A stretch of 64,000 bases of DNA from Euptelea pleiosperma (Eukaryota; Streptophyta; Magnoliopsida; Ranunculales; Eupteleaceae), in NCBI GenBank assembly GCA_035048495.1, contig CM068543.1:22867751-22931750 (forward strand), given 5' to 3'. The position numbers were made by a program, and so were the translations under genes. A model generated the notes under the pieces. It searched no databases and was not told the DNA's origin. It worked only from the letters and a program-made list of their open reading frames with translations. The number at the start of each line of letters is the position of its first letter. The first letter of the stretch is position 1. Below, one piece after another: positions 45,622-57,690 of this stretch.

Positions 45622-45676
45622 CAACGGTAACACCCCCAGTCCATTTAACCGTTAAAATGGCCTCCTTTAAACCTTG

Positions 45677-46870
45677 GATAAGACTACCATGACTAAGTTG
45701 TGGCTTCAACTATTCCTACTTGCCTTATGCAGTCATTTTTATTCCCAACATCTTTTCAAGGTATAATGGAGAATTCAACAAAACCCAACATCTTTCCTTG
45801 TTGTTCCTTGTTGTTCATCATCTGACTAAATATTGTAAAGCGGGCAACCTTTTTAATGGTATCATATCTTCTTCAGCTTCTTGGTGTTGGAACAACTTAG
45901 TCGAGGCGAAGGAGTAATGTGATGGATTCTGTAGATGGGTGGTGGGTACGGAAGAGAAGATAAGTATTTGGCACGATCAATGTATCCCTTTACCACCTGA
46001 ACTGAATCTGCTTTTAATTTGAAGAGACCTCCAGATTGTACCCTCTAATCGGTAAAGGAGCCGATCTCAGCGAATATGAGACTGAATCTGGAAAAACTCC
46101 ACGAGCTCTTTCCCCAAGAGATTCTCAATCAACAGCCTTTCCAGGATCATCTTTTTCTGCTCCTGCATCCTAAGAGCATTTGTTCAGCCTATTCGGGCTA
46201 TCGAACTCTCTTGAGGTATATAGTCTACAACCCCAATTTCTCCGTCCTTGCCATTAAAAGTTTGGAAAAAAGTATGGAAATTACGTCGAACTGAATTCTT
46301 TCTGTGGAAGGTTCTCCATGACATTGTGCCTACTCAAGCGAAGTTGCATTCGCAGTAGGATTTTATTGACCCCAAGTGTCCAGGACTGACATACACGGGA
46401 CTTGGTGTGTGTTTTGATGTAGAGGATTTGGTACTATCCTAATGATATAATCCCCATTATTCCTAAACCAAAGATCCACTTACCATCCTTAAACAGATAC
46501 CATCAAATTTTCGAAAAAGTTTGTCTAAAATTGACTCATCCGTTCACAATGTCAAATGGTTGCCACCTCAACAGGGAGCGGTCAAATTGAATACGGACGC
46601 ATCATGGGATAGTAAAATTGGCAAAGTAGCTAGGTCTTGGGCTTATTATGAAAATGCATCTAAGTATTGTCTCTTAGTAGGAGGAGCACGAGATAGAGCC
46701 GAGTCAGCTGAAGAAGCCGGCGAGGTTGGAGCCCTAAAATGGAGACTCATTCAACACTAGTCTCTTTTTGCAATTTCATCAGTGATTGTGGAGTCGGATA
46801 AGCAAGAGGTTATCAAGTGCTTGGCAACAGGATCGGTGGAGTTGGGCAATTCTTCTATATCCCATGAGGA
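45677..46870 (+). pseudogene. LINE fragment (right part): RT end, zf-RVT, RNase H
   Basis: Continues the LINE from 40388. Visible blocks are PYAVIFIPNIFSR, a zf-RVT-like stretch near 46270-46350 (KLRRTEFFLWKVLHDIVPTQ), and an RNase H start near 46575 (VKLNTDASWDSKIGKVARSW) continuing with VIVESDKQEVIKCLATGS in another frame. Several frameshifts and stops; dead copy. Confidence 0.82.
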
Positions 46871-47247
46871 AGAGTGATTTGTATTACTCACCACTGCCAT
46901 CTGGGCCCACTGACCGCATGGATCTTTAGCCCACCCCTTGTAGAGATTCATGCAAAAATAAGCGCTCTGATATGATTTTTAGCCGTTGGTTTAAGTACTC
47001 ACAAAAAATTGTTGAATCCAACGTAAGCTTGTTTGATGATTTTTAGACGTTCGTTTCAGTACAAAAAAAAAATAAAATAATGGTTGAATCCAACGTTTTG
47101 AAATAAAGTACTAAAATCTAATGGCTAAAGATTACCAATCAGGGTGATTTTTGGTGTGTATATATATCTACCGAGGGGTGGGATAAACATCCATGGGGTC
47201 AGTGGGTCCAGATAGCAGCAATGAGTAACACAAATCGCTCTTCCTCA
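46865..47247. mobile_element. Family C MITE
   Basis: Arms GAGTGATTTGTATTACTCACC on the left and GAGTAACACAAATCGCTC (inverted) on the right, with GGGCCCACTGACCGCATGG near the left end and its inverse near the right. It lies against the 3' end of the LINE. Exact termini uncertain. Confidence 0.7.
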
Positions 47248-48237
47248 CACCACAAATCAGCCTGATTGGTATTCTCTAGCCGTTGGATGGAAACTTTTTT
47301 CATGGGATTATTTTTAACCGTTGGATTTGAACTTCACGTTTTTTCATGGGGTGATATCTAACCATTGGATTTGAACATCTTTTTTATACTGATATTGGAT
47401 GGCTAGAGATCACCAATCAGGCTGATTGTCTGTGTGTCGGTCCATCGATTCAGTGGCGGGCCAATCATTCATGGGTCAAGTGGCACTTTTTTATGCACTC
47501 CACAGCTCCGCATACTAACATTTTCCAATGGAGACACATTGAATCTTGGATTTTATGTTTGTTTTACTTTTATTTTTTAATATTTTCAATATTTTAAGGA
47601 TGTAAAAGATCACTAGTACTAGAGGGTGTTGATCACTTGTTTTAAATTGTGCCACCGCATAAAATTAATATGCTAGCACTTTGAATCATGGTTCAACACA
47701 ACTCGGACTAGGCTAGATCGTTTGAGTTGGATTGACAATTCTAACTAAGCCGAGTTTTGTACATTAGAGAATAACATTATAATAAGGTTTGTGAGATGTA
47801 CTGTAACATTATTTGTGTATCTCCTCACACATTCTCTTGGTTGTTATTGGTTGTGATAAATTAGGTTAAGATATCTATCAATTAGTATATTAGATTAGGT
47901 ATGTCACGTCCGGATCCAAGCAGCCGGACCTGACCTAAAATTTCATAGATCGACCCATACCCGAACCCTAACAATAATAATGAGTTACTAATTACTGTCA
48001 CATCACATTGACTATCAGAAAGAGGTTGACTAATACCCTACCCATTCTCGCATGTGCAATGGGCCCCATTTGTTGCCACTTGGACCATTAGTGTGGCTCT
48101 TATCCACTTGACTTTTAGAATGGGGCCACGTACAGGTACTGTCGAGTGTGACCCATGTGTATGGTTTGTGAACCAAACTATTTGGATCCATTTTTGAACA
48201 TTTTTTTTTAATCCGTATCACATCTATGGTCAGAATT

Positions 48238-48447
48238 TATTTATTTATTTATTTTTTTTTGGTAGTCACCATCGTGGGCCCCACCAACTAGCAGGTGAAA
48301 CCTGTACGTACCCGGTCAATCCAGTAAAGGGGATTTCTACTCCAGGCACACTGCTCAAAGGAGAAAATCTACCTGTGTGGGTTTGACCCCATGACCTCTG
48401 GAAAGAGGAGGATACACACCAACCATTTGAGCTGCCACGTTGGATGT
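48238..48447 (-). mobile_element. tRNA-derived SINE (family S2), minus orientation
   Basis: A 210-bp element flanked by ATCTATGGTCAGAATT (48222-48237) and ATCTCTGGTCAGAATT (48448-48463), a 16-bp target duplication with one mismatch. On the minus strand it starts ACATCCAACGTGGCAGCTCA, has a box-B-like GGGGTCAAACCC and the body word CCTGGAGTAGAAATCCCCTTT, and ends in an A-rich tail with (TAAA)n. It is the sister of 19496-19706. Confidence 0.92.
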
Positions 48448-49158
48448 ATCTCTGGTCAGAATTGAATGACATCAAAAGCTTATTTTATTTTATTTTGATA
48501 AGCACCTCAAGGTTGACTTGCTACTTGCTAGGTCTGTCTGGCAAAACATTTATTAAATGTCCTTACATGTGCTAATTTATTGTGTATTACGTAAATTTCA
48601 GAAAAATAAATGAATTAGATGCAACTTGGAGTTGTTAGGTCGAGGTTTTCCAACTGAAGATCATAATAAAGTACAGGTGGGGAGTGTTTTAACGCAGACC
48701 AAGTATGTTCTTTATTGTTTTTCCCATTTGGATTAAAAAATGTTGTTGACTTGCAAGTCAACACCTACTCACTCATATAATTTTTTATATTATTAGTGAA
48801 TTTCAGCCATTTAATCGACTCCCGAATATGTAGTTCCTGATGATAACCAACAACGAACCATGAAATTCTGTAACGTTTATTTATTTTATTTTTATGTTTA
48901 TATTCATTTTCCAAACCATTAATGCATGTTTTTTCTATATTTGCACACTTTTATGTGCGGGCGCGGGCGAATCTTGAGGTGATTCGATGACCAAAACATG
49001 TTGTCTGAAATCATCCACGCACAAACTTCAACCCCAATTACTTTCTAATAAACATGGATTAGGGAAGGTTTAGAGACGTGTTGTGTTTTTGCAATGCCCC
49101 TCTTGTAGTAAAGTTTGTTCCAAGAATTGATTCCAAATCAATACATGCAGAGTTTTAC

Positions 49159-49887
49159 GTAGGGCTGCAATTTGGGCGGGCTCAACCTGATCGAACCCGA
49201 CAGGCTCAACCTGACATTAGGTAGGGTTGGCCCCTTTAGTACTCAGGTTGGGCTCGAGCTTGGATTTTGAGAACCTGATGAAGTCGGGTTGGGCTAGTGA
49301 AGCTTCAATTCAACCTGAGCCCGACACATACACACACAAAATATTAAAGGCATGCTTGAGACAAATCCATGGAGACAGCCCACTGTAAGAGGTGCATTAG
49401 AGTACCAATGGCTTGACTTTAATTTTGTATGAGAATGTGAACAGTTGAAAAGCTCGTTACTATGTTGCTGACAAAAGAGGTGCTTTTGAGTCTTGGCTAG
49501 CTGCAGCCGCGAGTTTCGCCAATGTGTATTTCTCATTTTGTGGTAAACTTGTGTTACCATTTGCATTTGTGTTATTATCTATAACTGAAGGAAAAGTATT
49601 TGACATTTGTAGGACTGAGATTATGTGGAGAATTCTGAACTTGTAATTCTTGTATGAATTTAACTTGTAAAGATGACAAATATAAATTGTATATAAATTT
49701 TATTAATGTGGTCCTATTTAGCAGGATGCGAAAATGAAATGACAAGCATATATAACGGTCATTGTAATGACCAATAAAAATCTAGCCTAACCTCGGGTTG
49801 GGTGGGGCATTGGGTTCACAACCTTGAAGGTCGGGTTTTGACTATGGTTGACCCCCAACCCAACCCGGCCGAGTTGCAGCCCTAGCT
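49159..49887. mobile_element. hAT-like element with TAGGGCTGCAA ends
   Basis: Left TAGGGCTGCAATTTGGGCGGG, right inverted TAGGGCTGCAACTCGGCCGGG. The flanks AGTTTTAC (49151-49158 and 49888-49895) form an exact 8-bp duplication, as for hAT elements. The arms are rich in GGGTTGGG/CCCAACCC. About 400 bp of non-repetitive core (49330-49760) lies between them, with no transposase frame. Confidence 0.8.
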
Positions 49888-50142
49888 AGTTTTACATAGT
49901 TCAATATTTCAGTAATTGGTTTTGACAAGTGGGGTACTCAGATCAAAATTAAAGGTTAGAAATCACTAATCAGGCTTATATTTGGTATGTAAGTCCACCA
50001 ACGGATGGGAAGAACATCCATACGGTCAAAGAACGTGCCATGTGGCTACTGTAGTCCGACATTAAAGATTTATTCTTTGCCAACCACCATCACCCATATA
50101 TGTTTTCCATGCATTAAAGTTTCCAGAGTACACAAATACTAA

Positions 50143-50150
50143 TATATATA
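50143..50150 (+). promoter_or_regulatory. Probable TATA box of SSL copy 1
   Basis: TATATATA, 39 bp before the ATG, in the conserved context TACTAATATATATAGGGAGCC. The second copy reads TACTAATATAGGGAGCC, four bases shorter. Confidence 0.6.
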
Positions 50151-50188
50151 GGGAGCCATTTTTCTTTCATGGAATCCAAATTCCAAGC

Positions 50189-53100
50189 ATGGAAACCAAG
50201 CTCAATAACCAGAGTGCCAGAACACTTGCCATTCTCTCCATCTTCTTCTCGCTTCATTCTCTCACTCATTCATACCAACTAGAAGCCGATAATGGCCTCA
50301 AAAACTACAAACGACTCCAACTCACATCCGCAGTGGGGCCTGAGAGCCTCGCTTTCGACTGTAATGGAGAAGGACCTTACACAGGCGTCTCAGACGGTCG
50401 TATCTTCAAGTGGGAAGGTGCGGACCATGGTTGGACGGAATTTGCTGTCACTTCACAAAATCGGTATGGTCCTCAAGAGACAAGCTCACCACCTTTTCCG
50501 CTTCTTTATGTTCTTTCATTTTCAAAAACCTGATAAATGTTTGAGCCATCGGATTCAATTATGCATTTTTGTTTTTTTTTTAGTACTAAAACAAATTAAA
50601 GGTTACAAATGGGAAAAAAATTCGCTGGCCCCAGGGGTCTTAGTCCCCCTCATAACAAAATTACCAAGGGCTTAACGTGGGTTAGGCTAATGATTTGGTG
50701 TAAGTATCAGATAGTCTGGGAGAACATTTGGATTGAATTGGATTCGGAAGCAGCTATTAAAGCATTCCAAGGGAATGATTTGCCTTGGACTATAAAAGGC
50801 AAATGGGAAGATATCAAACAAAAATTCAATAACATTCGATTTTCTTCGATTTGGCGAGAAGCCAATTTTAGTGCTGATTCTTGCGCTAAGAAAAGCTCCA
50901 CACTACCTAGGAACTCTAGTGAGTGGTGGGACCATAGACCTTCTTTTCTTGTTTCTGTGGAGGACCCTAATCAAACTTTCCGTTTTGTGAGATGAGAGTT
51001 TGATCGGGGTTTTTTTCCTTTTTTTTTTCCCTCTTGGGGTTGTATTCTTCCATTTAATCTATTTGCATTTAGCACAAAAAAAAGTATCAGACATTCTGGG
51101 AGGGGGAGCTTCAAAGTTTGAAATAGCCAGGGGACAGTGAATCTTTTCTTGCAGCGGTGAGTGACAAAAATGCGCTACCTGACGCCAAAAATTAAAGCAT
51201 GTCGTATACCTTGTTACATCACGACCTTATTGCGCCGTTTTTTGTAACTCACCGCAGCCATCTGGGCCTACTGACAGCATGAATGTTTGACTTTAACCCA
51301 CCCCTTGGTGGATATACGTACCAAAAATCACCATGATTGATAGTCTCTAACCATTAGATTTTATTACATTTTAAAGCGTGATTCTAGCTGTTGGATTCAA
51401 CCATTTTTTTATTTCTCTCTCTTTCACACACACATCTAATCAAACCCTAGTCATTGTGACTTGGGTTGGGCTTGGGTTTAGTAGATCAGGCCTGAACTCT
51501 AGTTGTTTGGGGTTGAGTTGAGTCATCCTGGGCTCAACTTGGACTTGGTTAGTACTAACCTGACCCAACCTCTCAAGTTACACCCCTGAGTCATATATAA
51601 TATCCTTAGCAATTTGGCCTAAGGAAAAAAATTCAGGAATGGAACAGTACAAATCTAATCTATTTTGAAAATTTTAAATTATGGTAAATAAAAAAATAAT
51701 TCGGGAGTAATTCGTGTATAATACAATTTAGAATAAAAGAGTTCAGTACCAAAAAATATAACAATATGGACTATATATATAGGGCTGGGATAGAATGACT
51801 CATGTTATTCTTACTAATAGGTTGACTAATTAATGGGTGTGGGGCCCACATGAAAATGAGTTAAGAGCTGATTTTTTAGTTGACTCGTCAATAAGTTTGA
51901 TCTTTTATTTTCCATGCTTGGAATTTATAAGACTTGGTGAAGTTTGAGTTGACTCGACGAGTTTTTTAGAAATTCGACGAGTCAACTCACAAATCGATTA
52001 AATATATATGAATCAAATTTATGTCGAGTCAACTCAGACGAGTTTCAAGTTGACTTGATGACTTTTAAAACACTGGTGGGAACATGAAGGAGGGTTAAAA
52101 AGATTTTTTTTTTTTTTTTTATCTTTTTGGCCATATTTGTAGGAGAAATCTCATTTTGACTGGGGTGGACCCCATGGAAAGGTGGTGCATTATGGTTTTT
52201 GCCCCCCAACAAATAATAATCCAATGATCTAAAATTATTACTGCATGACTTTTGCCCACAATACAACACCTCTCCTTTACGGAAATATGATATTTCATTG
52301 GCAGGTGCACAGAGCTTCCATGGTCCATGGATGATCTCAAGAAACTAATAATATGCATGGAATGTTACATACGTGCATGCATGTACATATAATTAGATAC
52401 ATATCGTCTGTTTGTATTTCAAAATGTATGTAATTATAAACAGTGCAAATCCTTCCACCTACTAATTTGGTTATGATTAGGAGGAGGGACGTGTGCGATG
52501 GTTCAAACGACCCTAGCTTGGAACACATATGTGGGAGGCCACTGGGTATGCAATTCAACAAGGTCACGTGTGATCTCTACGTCGCTGACGCTTATTTCGG
52601 GCTCTTGATGGTTGGAAAAAACGGCGGGGTGGCCATGCAGCTTGCTTCCAGTGCAGAAAACGTGCCGTTTCGGTTCACCAATGCTTTGGATATCGATCGG
52701 GACGGGGCTGTTTATTTTACAGATAGTAGCATTTGGTTCCAAAGATGGTAAACTTTATTTTTTTCTCTTCTTAGACTTCGTTTCTTAATTCTTTAATTTT
52801 TGAATATGGTGGGCTCTACATATGCATCTTCCACAGGATGTAGCCCAAACATCAGCTTGTGGGCCAGATGGTGCAGTCCAAGCCTAACCTTTTTAAGTTT
52901 GGACTTGAACATATTTCCAATAATTTCGCTTTCTCCATATGGAGCAATTCACCCAATATAAAAACTTAAACTATTCCAAAATACTTTTTTAAAATCACCA
53001 TAATTTCTCATAAATCAAAATAAAAATCATTTGTAAAGGTGTTTTGGCTGAAACTTTTATTTCTACCTTTAGAATTAAATTTTCATAATTCAAGAGATAA

Positions 53101-56100
53101 AAGTCAACTAATAGTCAAAATTCAAAATTAAAAAAATAAATTATCTATTTAAAGGCTTAGTTCCTATAAATCAATAGAAATAACTTTTGTAAAAATACTT
53201 TAACAAAAAAAAAATAGCTTTTTTCCAACTAATCCAACCATTTCTCCACTATTCACCAGTACCTAACATTGACCATTAAAACTGATGTATTATTTATTTT
53301 GCGACTTTGTCATAAGATTCAAGGGTCAATTCTTATCATCTACTCAAAATGAAATATTTTTGCAAAAAGTATCAAAAAGTCCGTAGTGTACGCACGACTC
53401 GACTATTCAAGCCATAGGAAAATTTTCGATTCCAATTAATATTGCTTTATTAAAGTATGGACCAATAAGTCTTATTTGGTTACTTAATTTTATTGTTAAA
53501 TATATTTAAAATCAGAATGAAAAGACAATATATAATGCCCTTATCCTTGACTGACAATGGTACAATTCCTCGTTCATGACGCTTGAAGATTTAATCCCTT
53601 TGAAATACTTTTGACATCCGTTTCACCATTGTTACTGGTTCAGCAGTTTGAGTTCAATACTCAAACTTGAATGAAATACCGACTTAAAAATGGTTAAAGG
53701 AATAGAGAAGGTATTCAGATTGAAACGGAGTTTCAAACGTGCCTTATAAAAGAGAAACAATGAGAGAGATGAAGCTTTGCTTGTAGGTTTTAAGGTTTAG
53801 TATTCAAACTGAAAATAAAATATCAACTTCGTGAAAATGGTACTAATTCGACCAAGTTGAGCGATTCCTTTGATAGAATTTTGTCTGTTTCACTATTGTT
53901 ATAGGGGTTCTCTTCGTTATGCATTTTTCTATCTTCTCTTAATTATCATCTAATTTTGTTAGTGATTCAACTAAGTTGTGCTTAAACTCAATTTGAAAAC
54001 AAATACAAGCTTCATGAAAATGGTACTGGTTCAACCAAGTTGAGTGGTTTCTTTGAAAAAAAATTTTGTTTCACTACTATTACAAAGTTCCTTTTGTAGA
54101 GATATTTTCGCATCATCTCTCCACTGTTGTCTCACTGTATTACTACTTCAATCAAGTTGAGTTCAATACTCTACCTAGGAACAAATATCGACTTTATGAA
54201 AACGTACTGGTTCAACCAAGTTGAAATGTTTTTAGAAAAAAAATTGTTTGTTTCCACCATTGTTACATGGTTCTTCTTCGTTGAGATGCATTTTCTTATC
54301 ATCTTTTCATTATAGTTCCACTGTGTTAGTAATTCAATTAAGTTGAGCTAAATACTCAAACTAGAAACAGAGACAAACATCATGAAAATGGTACTGGTTC
54401 AATCAGTTTGGTGAAAATGGTACTGATTCAATCAATTTGGGGAAAATAGTCCTGGTTCAACTAGCTTCGTGAATATCATTACTAAAATTTGAGAGACGAT
54501 TCTTGCTTAACGAAAATGAAAGTGATAATCATCTTCTTCCTTGAAGATTCTTGTTTAACGAAAATGAAAGTGATAACCATCTTTTTTGTTCCTTCTTCTT
54601 TCTTAACTAACCCTTGAAACCAACATTGCCTTCTTTCTTCGTCTTCAATGGCACATAGACAAGTTGCAAAGAGCTGCGAAAAATAATCGAAATGCTATAA
54701 AATAGATGACTGGAAGAAAATCTTTCAAACTGACATCGCATTCGTCTTTCTTCACCTTGAATGGAGTATAAGTGGGTTGCAAAGAGCTATAGAGGAAGGA
54801 AATAGAGGGAAATAGCTGTAGAGCAAGAAAATGGAGAGAAAAAGCTGTAAAGCAAGAAAATGAAGGAAAGAGCTGAACAAAACTGACGTACGATACTGTG
54901 CGTCAGTCAAACCTCAAATCAAACTAATGCTATCAATTCAAACAGACATTAACTAGAGGGTAGTATGGGCATTTTAAAAAAAAGGCCTTAATGGGTAGAT
55001 GATTAAACCAAAGTGTCCATAGTTTTGTAAATAGGACTTAATGGTCGGTATTTTTATAAATATGGACTTAAAAGTAAATTTTCCAATATAGGTTATGTTT
55101 TATATTTTTAAGATATAATCAATTTGGACTTTTAGAAAGTAGATCAGAATTTTTACAACAAAATAAAACTGACATAATATCAGTAAAACAGGTCTATAGA
55201 ACAGTCCCGATTGAATTAGGCAACAGGCCATCCAACGTTGGAAATCTAACTCGATTTCCAATATTTCTTGTGTTTGTATCAGAGTCAGATTTAGACCTAA
55301 ATGGGGTCAAAATTGTCCCAAATTCAGGTCACATGTTCTAACAGCACAAAACAACAACCAAATTTTTTATTTTGAAATGTTTTACAGGTCGTAAATCACA
55401 AAAATAAGTGCTGAATGAATTTACATAAATATTAGACTGAGTTGGGGTTCTAACTCCTTTAGAATCACCTCAAAAGAATTTTGAATGAAAAAAGATGTTA
55501 ATTTTCGAGTACAAGAATGTCAAAATTTTCATACATCAAAAAGCAAATCTAAACATTGCAAAGCAATTTCTTGGGTCCAATTCCATTACCATTCGAAAAT
55601 CTTAAAATGATCTCTAGTACTAATATTCCTGAAATCCTCCTCGTTTGTCGGTTTAACTACTTCTAACCTGTTCTGCTCTTTGGGTTCGAGTAAATAGGAA
55701 AAATTGGTCGGTCAAAATCATGAGCTTAAGAAAGATTAACAAGAAACCACAATACCAATCCATAATAATTGTATCAATTATTAACCTTATGCGTGTTATA
55801 CACATTTGACTCAAATCATGATACATTCCACATCCAAAGATTTACAAAGAAATAATTAACAACAATCAATTGAACGAATGCAGATAATCTATCAAAGACC
55901 TCCTCCTTCACACTAAGGGAGTAGCTTGATCGAGAGATCTTCTGCAAGGATTTAGGGGTGACGGCTAGGGTTTGTGGGGCTTCCAAAGAGTCCAATGTCT
56001 TCGCATCCTTCAGATTTTTAGGGTTTTTGGGTTTGAGCTTTCAAGGCTTTTCTTAAGAAAAATATTTCTCAATAAATTAGGGTTTTTGACTTTTATTTTT

Positions 56101-57402
56101 AAGTGATTTTCGTTACTTTATAAGTGGCATAATTTTCAACACTTTAAAATCCCTATTTTAAATTGGATATGAGCTAGAAATTAGGCCCCGTAAGTATCAA
56201 CTATGCTTCATTGAAGGTTATTTTTAGGTTAAAAAAGTCTTTAAATTAGTCTTAAAGACCCATCATAATAATTTTAACTCAGTCGACATGCAACCAAGTA
56301 TAAATACTAAACATAAATAAATAAATAATAATAAAAAAAATAATCATAATTATCCTAAGTGTTAGAATTTTTAAATTATGTCTAGGTTCTCTATATACAT
56401 ATCAAGGTTCATACACATGCAATATCATATGGTGTCAATCCATGTACACACATTTCTTTTATCTCTTGGTTTCGTGACTGCCGTCCATCTAACCAAACTA
56501 ATCTTCCTCTCATCACCTTTCTTGCTGCATAGAAAATTTCTCATTAGTCTAGCCATCCTCTTCTCCACACACACAAGCAACGAAAAAAGGCACATGTACT
56601 TAGACCTTCGGCCTGACCTATTCCGAACACCTCCGATTCCTCCAAATTTATATGCATCTTACATCCTAAATTATACCTGAACATTTTCCGTACCTTATTT
56701 GTCCCATACAATGAAATTGTGAATTTCTTTTTCTCTGTCGACCATTTTTTGGTGTGGAGCTATGGAAGCAATCAGGTGTTGCCACATTTTAACTTCTTAG
56801 ACTATTCACCTATCAAATCACATGTGGGTTTCACATGCCATGTACTCATTTCCTGTAGGGCATACATAATGGCAATTGTTACTGGTGACAAGACTGGGAG
56901 GCTAATGAAATACGACCCACAGACAAGAGCTGTGACAGTGTTGCTTAGAGGCCTCGCATTTGCAAATGGAGTGGCACTAGGCAAGGATAGCACTTACGTT
57001 CTCGTTGCAGAGACCACCACATGTCGAATTCTAAGATATTGGCTTCAAGGTCCCCAAGCTAAAACCAGTGAAGTTTTCACCCAACTCCCAGGACATCCAG
57101 ATAACATTAAGAGAAATGCCAAGGGAGAATTTTGGGTAGCGCTCAACAATGGAAAAGGAAGGCTTGGAAAATTGGGTCATTCGAATTTACAAGCTGCACA
57201 AACAGTTTCGGCACATACAATGGAATCGTCAGCAATGGACGACGCCGTAGCGCTTAGGCTCGATGAGGAGGGCATGGTGTTGGAGGTACTGAACGGTAAC
57301 GATGGAACGATTCTGGAGTCTGTTAGTGAAGTGGTAGAAAACAATGGGAGTTTATGGATTGGATCTGTGGTCGTGCCTTATGTCAGTCTTTCTATGAATT
57401 AG
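50189..57402 (+). CDS. Strictosidine synthase-like protein, copy 1
   Basis: Three exons: 50189-50463 (donor AATCG|GTATGG), 52481-52747 (acceptor GATTAG, donor GATG|GTAAAC) and 56859-57402 (acceptor CCTGTAG). All junctions keep one frame and give 361 residues, a normal SSL length. Residues 1-28 are a signal peptide, so the protein should enter the secretory path or vacuole. Family features are GPESLAFDCNGEGPYTGVSD, GRIFKW, the cysteine pair in VCDGSNDPSLEHICGRPLG, FTNALDIDRDGAVYFTDSS, GRLMKYDPQTRAVTVLLRGL, FANGVAL and PGHPDNIKRNAKGEFWVALN, typical of the six-bladed propeller (PF03088). Most plant SSLs lack the glutamate used by true strictosidine synthase, so alkaloid synthesis should not be assumed. 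Introns are 2.0 and 4.1 kb and full of repeats. Confidence 0.88.
50723..51081 (+). mobile_element. 5'-truncated LINE (RNase H end) in SSL intron 1
   Basis: Encodes IWIELDSEAAIKAFQGNDLP then FSSIWREANFSADSCAKKSS, the C-terminal RNase H domain of plant LINEs, a stop at 50993, a 3' UTR, and a tail of eight A. It is flanked by AAGTATCAG[AT]AGTCTGGGAG-like copies at 50702-50722 and 51082-51102 (19 of 21 bases equal). It is a complete insertion event, sense to the host gene. Confidence 0.9.
52748..56858 (+). other. SSL intron 2
   Basis: A 4.1-kb AT-rich intron with the satellite-like repeat listed separately (53630-54440). No domesticated gene or full transposon recognised. Open frames at 54127 and 56378 show no known similarity. 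Confidence 0.7.
53630..54440. repeat. Tandem repeat of about 183 bp in SSL intron 2
   Basis: The word GAAAATGGTACT(G)GTTCAACCAAG starts units at about 53834, 54017, 54199 and 54384 (spacings 183, 182 and 185), with a diverged unit to the left near 53640. Each unit also contains a TTTGTTTC(A/C)AC(T/C)A(C/T)T block and an AAGTTGAG(T/C)T(C/A)AATACTC block. At the right it decays into two short copies of GTACTG(G/A)TTCAATCA. Confidence 0.85.
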
Positions 57403-57512
57403 AATCTTGAAAATGTCACTTTTTAGTTAATAATTACAAGCAATTATGTATGTACCTGTTAATATGTATCAAGTTCCTCATTGTTTGTGCTAGTTTTATA
57501 GAATTTTTTAAG

Positions 57513-57690
57513 TGTACACCCATTTCTTACATCCAATTATTACACTCAGTGGTGGGGCCCACATAGAGATTTTGTTGGATAATCCAACCACACGTTGAGT
57601 TGTCATTGGCATGATGATCACCATCACCAAAAATCACTCAATGTCAATATTGCTAACCATATAAAAAATGACTTAAAGTTATGGTTTATC
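57513..57690. mobile_element. Partial MITE related to 18242-18634
   Basis: Left arm only: ACACCCATTTCTTACATCCA then GGGGCCCACATAGAGAT and GGATAATCCAACCA. The right arm is not found before the pseudogene exon. Confidence 0.7.

Larger units (their letters stand above)
40389..45676. mobile_element. CAAGGTTTAAA-family element inside the LINE, split by copia
   Basis: Its two parts are 40389-40760 and 45622-45676, separated by the copia element. Left terminus CATGGTTTTAAAAACGGCC, right terminus TCCTTTAAACCTTG. The flanks GATAAGAGT (40380-40388) and GATAAGACT (45677-45685) form a 9-bp target duplication with one mismatch. Removing both insertions rejoins the LINE frame at ...LSRQIR. Confidence 0.85.
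48050..50188. repeat. 5' flank of SSL unit, copy 1 (partner about 60715-63772)
   Basis: Colinear with the flank of the second SSL copy: GTTGCCACTTGG(A/G)CCATTA at 48074 and 60739, CAGGTGGGG at 48675 and 62140, the TTCTAATAAACATGG region at 49040 and 62680, and the proximal promoter. Each copy has private transposon insertions, so overall spacing differs by up to about 0.9 kb. Confidence 0.8.

Noticed and set aside
53630..54440. CRISPR array
   Set aside because: Repeats of about 183 bp without unique spacers in a plant intron; a tandem repeat, not CRISPR.
50189..57402. Naming the SSL gene strictosidine synthase
   Set aside because: The family match is clear, but the catalytic glutamate of true strictosidine synthase cannot be confirmed here, and most plant homologues do not make strictosidine.
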